Assembly (NCBI GenBank): GCA_947461805.1
Contig: CANHMJ010000087.1
Location: 1 to 5,829 of the forward strand
From: Burkholderiaceae bacterium
GTDB taxonomy: Bacteria > Pseudomonadota > Gammaproteobacteria > Burkholderiales > Burkholderiaceae
Length of the DNA stretch: 5,829 bases
Direction of reading: 5' to 3'
Each line of letters begins with the position of its first letter. The first letter of the stretch is position 1. This document shows positions 1 through 5,750 of the stretch, in pieces. The translations under genes and the position numbers were made by a program. The notes under the pieces are model-generated. The model was not told the DNA's origin, did not search any database, and saw nothing but the letters and a program-made list of their open reading frames with translations.

Positions 1-68
1 AGTTCATTGGTTTCGAGTTTATTTTCGCAAAGCTGTCATTCTCTATAGGATAAACTAGCGCATTCCCT

Positions 69-73
69 AGGAG
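69..73 (+). promoter_or_regulatory. Ribosome binding site of corA
   Basis: AGGAG lies 6 bases before the ATG at 80. It is a near-consensus Shine-Dalgarno sequence and fixes the corA start. The 68 bases upstream contain no convincing complete promoter. Confidence 0.8.
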
Positions 74-79
74 TTCACC

Positions 80-1045
80 ATGATTAACTTGTTCGTCCTG
101 CAAAATGGCCGCCTCTCCCAAGAGCAAGTCGAAGATCGTAATGAGCTTCTGCAGCACGTCAATCCGATCTGGATTGACGTTATTGACCCCGAAGAAGAAG
201 AATTAATCTGGATTAAAGAGGCTTTTGGCGTTCTTTTGCCTGAATTAGATGATTTGGGCGATTTAGAGGCGTCTGCCCGCTACTTTGAGGCGGACGATGG
301 CCATATGCACATTCGGACCGATTTTTTGCTGGACGAAGAAGAGACGTCACGCAACGTCCGCGTTGCTTTTGTGATGACCAAGCAAGTGCTGTTTTCGATT
401 CACGATGAAGATTTGCCGGTATTCCGCTTGGTACGTTTGCGTGCCCGTTTGCGCCCCGGTTCGGTGAGTAATGCCAAAGACGTTCTGCTCGATCTCTATT
501 CGACCGATGCGGAGTATTCGGCCGATGCGCTCGAGGAAGTCTATGAGAACCTAGAGCAGGCCGGTAAGCGCGTGCTCTCGGATGACATCAGCGACAAAGA
601 TGCTGCCGAGGTGCTCGAGACGATTGCCAAAGAAGAGGATACCAACGGTCGTATTCGTCGCAATGTGATGGATACCCGCCGCGCCTTGTCCTTTTTGATG
701 CGCAGCAAATTACTCTCGGACGAGCAGCAAGAGGAAGCGCGGCAAATTTTGCGTGACATTGATTCCCTTGAGAATCACACGGCATTCTTATTCGATAAGA
801 TTAACTTCTTGATGGATGCCACGGTCGGTTTTATTAATTTGAACCAAAGTAAGATCATCAAGATCTTCTCGGTGGTATCGGTTGCTTTAATGCCGCCGAC
901 CTTACTCGCCAGTATTTGGGGAATGAACTTCCAGCACATGCCCGAGCTTACTGAGACCTGGGGTTATCCGGTAGCCATTCTCTCGATGGTCATTTCAGCG
1001 ATTATTCCGCTGAGCTATTTCCGGCATAAAGGGTGGTTGGGTTAA
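80..1045 (+). CDS. corA: CorA-type magnesium/cobalt transporter
   Basis: This is an inner-membrane Mg2+ channel (Co2+ and Ni2+ are also carried by family members) that works as a homopentamer. The 321-residue length is close to that of E. coli CorA (about 316). Residues 1 to about 255 form the acidic and helical cytoplasmic domain, with a long charged helix region around 145-240. The first membrane helix (about 261-280) ends in the signature G-M-N at 281-283, followed by the periplasmic loop FQHMPEL, also typical of the family. The second helix is about 297-314, and the tail FRHKGWL resembles the conserved basic C-terminus of the family. The ATG at 80 has a good Shine-Dalgarno sequence. The gene stands alone on the plus strand and converges on cinA with a 10-base gap. 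No Mg2+ riboswitch fits in the short leader that is visible. Identification is secure; metal preference cannot be read from the sequence. Confidence 0.97.
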   Translation: MINLFVLQNGRLSQEQVEDRNELLQHVNPIWIDVIDPEEEELIWIKEAFGVLLPELDDLGDLEASARYFEADDGHMHIRTDFLLDEEETSRNVRVAFVMTKQVLFSIHDEDLPVFRLVRLRARLRPGSVSNAKDVLLDLYSTDAEYSADALEEVYENLEQAGKRVLSDDISDKDAAEVLETIAKEEDTNGRIRRNVMDTRRALSFLMRSKLLSDEQQEEARQILRDIDSLENHTAFLFDKINFLMDATVGFINLNQSKIIKIFSVVSVALMPPTLLASIWGMNFQHMPELTETWGYPVAILSMVISAIIPLSYFRHKGWLG

Positions 1046-1055
1046 TCACTTCGAT

Positions 1056-1592
1056 TCAAGTAATCGATTGCAGTAAGCCACGCAATGCAAACAGTACGGC
1101 TTGTTGCCGAACGGATTGACGGTCGCCCAAGAAGTGCGCGGTAGTCGTAGTAATGCGATTGCTTGCATCGGCGCCTTGTACCGCCCAGCCAAAGCACACG
1201 GTTCCAACGGGCTTTTCTGGTGTACCGCCGCCAGGGCCCGCAATGCCGGTAATCGATATGGCTGCAGTTACGCCACTACCCAATTGCGCACCTAACACCA
1301 TTGCGCTAGCTACTGCCTCGCTGACGGCACCTTCGGCTTCAATCAACATTGGCGACACTTGCAAGCAGGCTGCTTTTGCAGCATTGCTGTAAGTCACATA
1401 GCCCCGCTCAAACCACTGACTCGATCCCGCCAAATCCGTTAGGCTTGCGGCGAGCAACCCACCGGTGCAGGACTCGGCTACCGCCAGGGTCCAACCGCGC
1501 TGACTGAATGCAGTAGCGACTGCGCTGGTTAATTCATTCAGATCAGAAGAAGCAATCAATTCGGGTGCTTTGGATAGGGAGGAATTTTGCAT
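1056..1592 (-). CDS. pncC: CinA C-terminal domain protein, nicotinamide-nucleotide amidohydrolase (PncC family)
   Basis: Family members hydrolyse nicotinamide mononucleotide (NMN) to nicotinate mononucleotide and ammonia in the cytoplasm, returning NMN (for example from DNA ligase) to NAD synthesis. The 178-residue product consists of the CinA C-terminal domain alone, without the N-terminal molybdopterin-binding-like domain of full-length CinA. Visible family motifs are AESCTGG at 39-45 (its serine is the proposed catalytic residue), YSNAAK at 68-73, and the glycine-rich stretch from SITGIAGPGGG to KPVGTV at 113-132. The first 20 or so residues are a weakly conserved extension. The ATG at 1592 is supported by TAAGG six bases upstream. 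It is the last gene of the leftward thiL-pgpA-cinA operon, 30 bases after pgpA, and ends tail to tail with corA. It is often annotated cinA, although a competence role is not implied. The family call is firm; the NMN activity is inferred. Confidence 0.94.
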   Translation of the reverse strand: MQNSSLSKAPELIASSDLNELTSAVATAFSQRGWTLAVAESCTGGLLAASLTDLAGSSQWFERGYVTYSNAAKAACLQVSPMLIEAEGAVSEAVASAMVLGAQLGSGVTAAISITGIAGPGGGTPEKPVGTVCFGWAVQGADASNRITTTTAHFLGDRQSVRQQAVLFALRGLLQSIT

Positions 1593-1598
1593 GCAATG

Positions 1599-1603
1599 CC
1601 TTA
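1599..1603 (-). promoter_or_regulatory. Ribosome binding site of cinA/pncC
   Basis: On the minus strand TAAGG lies 6 bases before the ATG at 1592, within the 30-base gap after pgpA. It supports that start and independent translation initiation within the operon mRNA. Confidence 0.6.
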
Positions 1604-1622
1604 CGATTGGATCGCTCTCAAA

Positions 1623-2192
1623 TTAAAACGACGGTAACAGCTGGGTTGTGCTCAGTAAAGCAAGAATGAGTAGGGTTGCAAAAGCCGCTGCGAGGTCATC
1701 AATCACAATCCCGAAGCCGCACCACAGTATTTTGGGGATAGTCGTGGGCGAGCTGGGAGCAATCCAAGCGCAGTCTTTAAAGTAGCGATCAATCGTACCA
1801 ATGGGCCCGGGCTTCACTGCATCAAAGAAACGAAAGAGTGCAAATGCCAAGGCTTGCATCCAGAACGGAGCCGGCAGAATGAAGAGCAGGATTAGCCAAA
1901 AAGCCAAGATCTCGTCGAGCACAATGCCACCAAAATCAGCCACACCTAATTCGTCGCTCACCTGCCCGCAAATCCAACAAGCGGCGATCAGTCCGCCACC
2001 GATAATCCAAATCCAATTCTCGGTAGTAAAAAAGAATTGCCCAATCAAGAAGAGTGCCCATGCCCAAAGCGTTCCAACGGTACCGGGAGCAAAGGGGCTT
2101 AGTCCACTACCAAATCCAAGCGCTAGAGTACGGCCTGCAGTCTGAAACATCCACCGCAAGGTCGGCTTGGCTTGATTGGCGTCGGTCTCCAC
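1623..2192 (-). CDS. pgpA: Phosphatidylglycerophosphatase A
   Basis: The enzyme dephosphorylates phosphatidylglycerophosphate to phosphatidylglycerol at the inner membrane, using Mg2+. The 189-residue protein carries the family motifs in order: GFGSGLSPFAPGTVGTL at 26-42, the acidic site IVLDE at 90-94, FRFFDAVKPGPI at 120-131, DR at 135-136, and GFGIVIDD at 159-166. Hydrophobic segments lie near 43-55, 60-76, 92-106, 109-122 and 165-182. The start is GTG at 2192, directly after the thiL stop, with AAGAG seven bases upstream inside thiL. An ATG at residue 15 is possible but has a poorer ribosome site. One oddity is the distance from DR (135) to the final DD (166), about 18 residues longer than in E. 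coli PgpA as I remember it. It is the middle gene of the thiL-pgpA-cinA operon. Function is assigned by family; the motifs look intact. Confidence 0.93.
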   Translation of the reverse strand: METDANQAKPTLRWMFQTAGRTLALGFGSGLSPFAPGTVGTLWAWALFLIGQFFFTTENWIWIIGGGLIAACWICGQVSDELGVADFGGIVLDEILAFWLILLFILPAPFWMQALAFALFRFFDAVKPGPIGTIDRYFKDCAWIAPSSPTTIPKILWCGFGIVIDDLAAAFATLLILALLSTTQLLPSF

Positions 2193-3212
2193 TTAGTTGC
2201 TCTTAAAGTGATCAAAGGATTGCGTCAGGAGCATGCTGTCTGCTGCGGTCAGTAGATTGCCATTGGCATCCCGCAGAATGAGGGTGGGTTCGGCTCCATT
2301 GGTAGGAGAGGTAATGCTGCCTATGCGCGTGAGCGGCAAGAGGGCAGTGCTGAGGGCTTCCAGTTCCATTCGTTTGCTGGACGGGGCGGTGAAACACAAT
2401 TCGTAATCATCGCCGCCATTGGCTGCACATTGTCGGCGAAGGTGCTCCGTTTGTTCGGCAAGCATGCGTGAGATTGGTAGTTGATCAATAAGCACTTCCG
2501 CATTGACTTGGGAGGCTTTAAGGATGTGGCGTAAATCGCCCAAGAGTCCATCCGATACATCCAGGGCGCTACTCGCAATGCCGCGCAATTGCATGCCGAG
2601 CGTAATGCGCGGTTCGGGCTCATGCATGCGGGGTAGTACCGCTTCTAAGCTGCTGTGATCAAGTAGCCATTCGCTGCGCAATGCCCCTAAAGCCAGCCTT
2701 GCATCGCCCAGTCTGCCCGATACCCAAATGTCATCACCTACCTTGGCGCCAGAGCGCTTAATGGCAGCGCCGGTAGGTACATGGCCCAAAGCGGTGATGC
2801 AAATGGTCAGGGGCCCTTGGGTTGTGTCGCCACCGATTAATGGGCATTGCCACTGCTGCGCCAAGCGAAACAGGCCTTGGCTAAATTGCGTGAGCCAGCT
2901 TGAATCGGCATGGGGAAGCGCTAGCGCTAAGGTAAAGCCAACCGGCCTAGCGCCCATAGCAGCAAGGTCAGATAGATTAACCGCCAAGGCTTTATGACCG
3001 AGCCATTCGGGGTTGGCATTGGCAAAAAAATGCCGCCCTTCCACCAGCATGTCGCTGGTGACTGCTAGGCTTTGTGCCGGGTCCGGCTGAAGCAGGGCAC
3101 AGTCATCCCCGATCCCGAGAAGAACCTGGTCTGTTTGATTTTGGGCCATGGATTCTGAGCCGGCTTTGAAAAAGCGCCAGATCAGATCAAATTCCCCTAG
3201 TTTTGCTTCCAT
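2193..3212 (-). CDS. thiL: Thiamine-monophosphate kinase
   Basis: ThiL uses ATP to phosphorylate thiamine monophosphate to thiamine diphosphate, the active cofactor, in the cytoplasm. The 339-residue length is near the family norm (E. coli about 325). Motifs appear in the expected order: GEFDLI at 6-11, GIGDDCALL at 33-41 (acidic Mg-ATP site), TSDMLVEGRHF at 52-62, the helix AVNLSDLAAMGARP at 77-90, GGDTTQGP at 127-134, SGRLGDARLAL at 165-175, DVSDGL at 218-223, and NGGDDYEL at 265-272. The N-terminal part is the AIR-synthase-type ATP-binding domain. The ATG at 3212 gives the normal start just before GEF, but its ribosome site is poor: GGGG ends only 2 bases from the ATG. It is the first gene of a leftward operon with pgpA and cinA and is transcribed divergently from maeB. 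No TPP riboswitch is visible in the short leader. Confidence 0.96.
   Translation of the reverse strand: MEAKLGEFDLIWRFFKAGSESMAQNQTDQVLLGIGDDCALLQPDPAQSLAVTSDMLVEGRHFFANANPEWLGHKALAVNLSDLAAMGARPVGFTLALALPHADSSWLTQFSQGLFRLAQQWQCPLIGGDTTQGPLTICITALGHVPTGAAIKRSGAKVGDDIWVSGRLGDARLALGALRSEWLLDHSSLEAVLPRMHEPEPRITLGMQLRGIASSALDVSDGLLGDLRHILKASQVNAEVLIDQLPISRMLAEQTEHLRRQCAANGGDDYELCFTAPSSKRMELEALSTALLPLTRIGSITSPTNGAEPTLILRDANGNLLTAADSMLLTQSFDHFKSN
2200..2204 (-). promoter_or_regulatory. Ribosome binding site of pgpA, inside the 3' end of thiL
   Basis: AAGAG on the minus strand lies 7 bases before the GTG at 2192 and favours GTG over the in-frame ATG 14 codons later. The thiL stop and pgpA start read TAAGTG, so ribosomes ending thiL are placed on the pgpA start. 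Confidence 0.5.
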
Positions 3213-3238
3213 TTCCCCATTTTATGTTCGTTAGCCCT

Positions 3239-3266
3239 TTTGTACGGGAGAGGACTAGAATGACAA
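3239..3266 (-). promoter_or_regulatory. Candidate thiL-pgpA-cinA operon promoter
   Basis: On the minus strand TTGTCA (3266-3261, five of six matches to the -35 consensus) is separated by 16 bases from TACAAA (3244-3239, four of six to the -10). The transcript would start near 3232, about 20 bases before the thiL ATG. A second -10-like hexamer, TAAAAT at 3224-3219, has no matching -35 and would give an almost leaderless mRNA. The call is by eye only. Confidence 0.4.
3256..3261 (+). promoter_or_regulatory. Candidate -10 element of the maeB promoter
   Basis: TAGAAT matches the -10 consensus at five of six positions. It would start a transcript near 3268, giving a leader of about 30 bases before the ATG at 3298. 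No good -35 hexamer is found 16-18 bases upstream, so an activator may be needed or the call may be wrong. Its last base is shared with the -35 hexamer proposed for thiL on the other strand. Confidence 0.35.
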
Positions 3267-3285
3267 TCTTCAAATCGCCATACCA

Positions 3286-3289
3286 GTGA
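3286..3289 (+). promoter_or_regulatory. Likely ribosome binding site that decides the maeB start
   Basis: GTGA here matches part of the anti-Shine-Dalgarno complement (the GGTGA end) and lies 8 bases before the ATG at 3298. The same GTG is an in-frame candidate start codon four codons upstream, but it has no ribosome site of its own, so the ATG is preferred. Confidence 0.45.
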
Positions 3290-3297
3290 GCCTATCG

Positions 3298-5625
3298 ATG
3301 AGCCAAGCGGATAACAGTAAAGAACAACAAATCAAAGACTTGCGGGCTGCAGCCCTGCATTATCACGAGTTTCCAGTCCCTGGAAAAATTGAAATTGCGG
3401 CAACCAAGCAACTCACCAATCAACGCGATCTTGCCTTGGCGTATACCCCTGGAGTTGCCGCTGCCTGCGAAGAAATCGTCAAAGACCCAGCCAATGCCTT
3501 TCGTTACACCGCGCGCGGTAATTTGGTTGGCGTGATTACCAACGGCACTGCAGTACTCGGTCTTGGGAATATTGGTCCTCTGGCAAGCAAACCAGTGATG
3601 GAAGGGAAAGCAGTCTTGTTTAAGAAGTTTGCTGGCATTGATGTCTTTGATATTGAGGTCAATGAAAACGATCCCGATAAGTTAGTCGAAATCATTGCAG
3701 CGCTTGAGCCTACTTTTGGCGGTATTAATTTAGAAGACATTAAAGCTCCGGATTGCTTTGTGGTCGAGCGCAAATTGCAAGCCCGCATGAAGATCCCCGT
3801 TTTTCATGATGACCAGCATGGCACAGCCATTGTGGTTGCGGCGGCAATTATGAATGGTTTAAAAGTGGTTGGAAAGGACATAGCCAACGTCAAACTCGTG
3901 ACATCGGGTGCAGGCGCTGCTGCGCTGGCATGCATCGACTTATTGGTAGATTTGGGCGTACCTAGAAAAAATATTTGGGTAACCGACATTGCGGGCGTAG
4001 TCTACAAAGGCCGCAAAGAGTTGATGGATCCAGAGAAGGAGCCGTTCTCACAAGATACCCCTTTGCGCACCTTGAGTGAGGTAATTGAGGGCGCTGATAT
4101 TTTCTTGGGCCTCTCGGCGGGCGGTGTACTGAAATCTGAGATGGTGAAAAAGATGGCCGATAAGCCCTTGGTGTTTGCCTTGGCAAACCCCACACCAGAA
4201 ATCTTGCCAGAGGAAGTGAAGTTAGTTAGACCCGATGCCGTGATGGCAACCGGTCGCACCGATTATCCCAATCAAGTGAATAACGTGTTGTGTTTTCCAT
4301 TTATTTTCCGTGGCGCTTTGGATGTGGGTGCAACAACCATTACCCGCGGCATGGAAGTGGCTGCAGTCAAAGCAGTTGCTGAGCTGGCTCAGGCGGAACA
4401 AAGTGAAGTAGTTGCGGCCGTCTACAGTACTGAAAACCTGGCGTTTGGTCCGGAGTATTTGATTCCGAAGCCATTTGATCCCCGCTTAATTACGGTGATT
4501 GCGCCAGCGGTTGCCAAGGCGGCAATGGACGACGGCGTAGCCTTGCGTCCCATTGCTGATTTTGATGCCTACCGTAATCAGTTGCAGCAATTTGTGTACC
4601 ACTCGGGTACCTTGATGAAGCCACTCTTCACGATCGCTAAAGGCGTTCCTGAAGCGCAAAAACGCATTGTCTTCTGTGAGGGTGAAGACGAGCGCGTCCT
4701 GCGTGCCGTGCAGATAGTGCTCGATGAGGGCATTGCAAAACCGACCTTGATTGGTCGCCCCAGTGTGATCGAGCACCGCATTGAGAAGTTTGGTTTACGA
4801 ATGGCTTGCGGTACTGATATCGATATTGTGAATCCAGAAGACGATTCCCGTTTTGGGGATTTTTGGAGATCGTATTTGGCTATCATGGAGCGCAAGGGCG
4901 TAACTGCCTCCTTTGCTAAGTTGGAGATGCGCCGGCGCAATACCCTGATTGGGGCTACCTTGCTTTCAAAGGGCATGGTCGATGGCTTGATCTGCGGCAC
5001 CATCAGCAAAGTGTCGACCCACCTCAAATACATTGATGAAGTGATTGGCCATGAAAAAGGCGCTAATGTGTATGGCGCAATGAGTGGTTTGATTCTGCCA
5101 GGACGCCAAGTGTTTTTAGTCGACACCCATGTGAATGTGGATCCGACTGCAGAGCAGTTGGCCGAAATTACCCTGATGGCCGCGAGCGAAATGCGTAAGC
5201 TAGGCATGACACCCAAAGTCGCTTTGTTGTCGCATTCCAACTTTGGTAGCAGTGACGCACCTTCTGCTGTAAAGATGCGTCAAGTCCTCTCCATTTTGCA
5301 GGCGAGATCTCCCGAGCTCGAGGTCGATGGCGAGATGCACGGTGACTGTGCGCTTGATCCAGAAACTCGCGCGGGCGCAGTGACGACTTCGCGATTGGAG
5401 GGCGCTGCTAATTTATTGGTATTACCCAATATTGATGCTGCCAACATTTCCTACAACTTGCTCAAAACCGCTGCCGGAAATGGCATCGCGATCGGCCCTC
5501 TGTTGTTGGGGGTGGCTAAGCCGGTGCACATTCTGACTCCTGCGGCGACCGTTCGGCGGATCGTGAATATCACCGCATTAACGGTGGTAGAGGCAGCCAG
5601 CAAGGCCAGAGCCAAGGGAAATTAA
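3298..5625 (+). CDS. maeB: NADP-dependent malic enzyme with C-terminal phosphotransacetylase-like domain
   Basis: The enzyme oxidatively decarboxylates malate to pyruvate and CO2 with reduction of NADP+, supplying NADPH and pyruvate in the cytoplasm. From the ATG at 3298 it has 775 residues, the size of the hybrid MaeB class (E. coli about 759); a GTG at 3286 would add four. The malic domain spans about 15-410: YTPGVA at 49-54 (catalytic Tyr), MEGKA at 101-105 (catalytic Lys104), LEDI at 145-148 and FHDDQHGTA at 169-177 (metal ligands), the nucleotide-binding GAGAAA at 204-209, and NPTPE at 297-301. The Pta-like domain spans about 435-770, with GMVDGLICGT near 559-568 and LLSHSNFGSSD near 644-654. 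In studied MaeB proteins this domain is thought to serve oligomer formation and acetyl-CoA inhibition rather than catalysis. The gene is transcribed divergently from thiL and followed by a strong hairpin. NADP use is inferred from the class. Confidence 0.96.
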   Translation: MSQADNSKEQQIKDLRAAALHYHEFPVPGKIEIAATKQLTNQRDLALAYTPGVAAACEEIVKDPANAFRYTARGNLVGVITNGTAVLGLGNIGPLASKPVMEGKAVLFKKFAGIDVFDIEVNENDPDKLVEIIAALEPTFGGINLEDIKAPDCFVVERKLQARMKIPVFHDDQHGTAIVVAAAIMNGLKVVGKDIANVKLVTSGAGAAALACIDLLVDLGVPRKNIWVTDIAGVVYKGRKELMDPEKEPFSQDTPLRTLSEVIEGADIFLGLSAGGVLKSEMVKKMADKPLVFALANPTPEILPEEVKLVRPDAVMATGRTDYPNQVNNVLCFPFIFRGALDVGATTITRGMEVAAVKAVAELAQAEQSEVVAAVYSTENLAFGPEYLIPKPFDPRLITVIAPAVAKAAMDDGVALRPIADFDAYRNQLQQFVYHSGTLMKPLFTIAKGVPEAQKRIVFCEGEDERVLRAVQIVLDEGIAKPTLIGRPSVIEHRIEKFGLRMACGTDIDIVNPEDDSRFGDFWRSYLAIMERKGVTASFAKLEMRRRNTLIGATLLSKGMVDGLICGTISKVSTHLKYIDEVIGHEKGANVYGAMSGLILPGRQVFLVDTHVNVDPTAEQLAEITLMAASEMRKLGMTPKVALLSHSNFGSSDAPSAVKMRQVLSILQARSPELEVDGEMHGDCALDPETRAGAVTTSRLEGAANLLVLPNIDAANISYNLLKTAAGNGIAIGPLLLGVAKPVHILTPAATVRRIVNITALTVVEAASKARAKGN

Positions 5626-5633
5626 GGTCAATT

Positions 5634-5663
5634 TATATATGTGAGCAAACGCTCACATATATA
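5634..5663 (+). terminator. Perfect 13-bp inverted repeat after maeB: probable terminator, possibly an operator
   Basis: Arms 5634-5646 and 5651-5663 pair perfectly over 13 bp around the 4-base loop AAAC. The six pairs next to the loop are GC-rich (GTGAGC/GCTCAC) and the outer seven are A-T. It begins 8 bases after the maeB stop and is followed by TTTAT then CTATAT, a broken T-tract on the plus strand only, which suits a maeB terminator. The core GTGAGC-N4-GCTCAC also has the symmetry of a repressor operator, and it sits about 90 bases before the next gene. Confidence 0.55.
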
Positions 5664-5692
5664 TTTATCTATATAAATCAGTGGCTTATAAA
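5664..5692 (+). promoter_or_regulatory. Candidate promoter for the gene at the window end
   Basis: TATAAA (5687-5692, five of six to the -10) lies 17 bases after TTTATC (5664-5669, three of six to the -35). The transcript would begin near 5699 with a leader of about 50 bases. The proposed -35 directly touches the 13-bp inverted repeat. A weaker alternative is TTGATT (5712-5717), 17 bases, TAACCT (5735-5740), which would give a nearly leaderless mRNA. AT-rich DNA easily yields such matches. Confidence 0.25.
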
Positions 5693-5750
5693 AAAACCAT
5701 TGTAATTAGGCTTGATTTGGCTGTCGCTTACGGGTAACCTTACACCCATC

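Noticed and set aside
1..68. A corA promoter using TATAGG (44-49) or TAAACT (51-56) as the -10
   Set aside because: Each matches four of six positions, but no acceptable -35 lies at 16-18 bases. The true promoter may be partly outside the window.
541..759. A 72-codon minus-strand frame inside corA
   Set aside because: It is serine- and arginine-rich and opposite the helical region of CorA, a typical antisense shadow.
1051..1067. Six-bp hairpin (TCGATT, 5-base loop, AATCGA) at the corA/cinA junction as a bidirectional terminator
   Set aside because: The stem is short with only two G-C pairs, there is no T-tract on either strand, and most of it lies in the cinA coding region.
1801..2145. A 114-codon plus-strand frame opposite pgpA
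   Set aside because: Its lysine/serine/proline-rich composition mirrors the membrane protein codons on the other strand, and PgpA motifs are clear there. No ribosome site supports it.
4578..5240. A 220-codon open frame on the minus strand inside maeB
   Set aside because: It lies wholly opposite a well-conserved Pta-like domain, has no recognisable motifs and has low-complexity composition. It is a shadow of the real gene.
5712..5714. TTG as the start of the last gene
   Set aside because: It is in frame, but its only G-rich upstream sequence (AGG) is one base away. The ATG at 5751 is the more natural choice.
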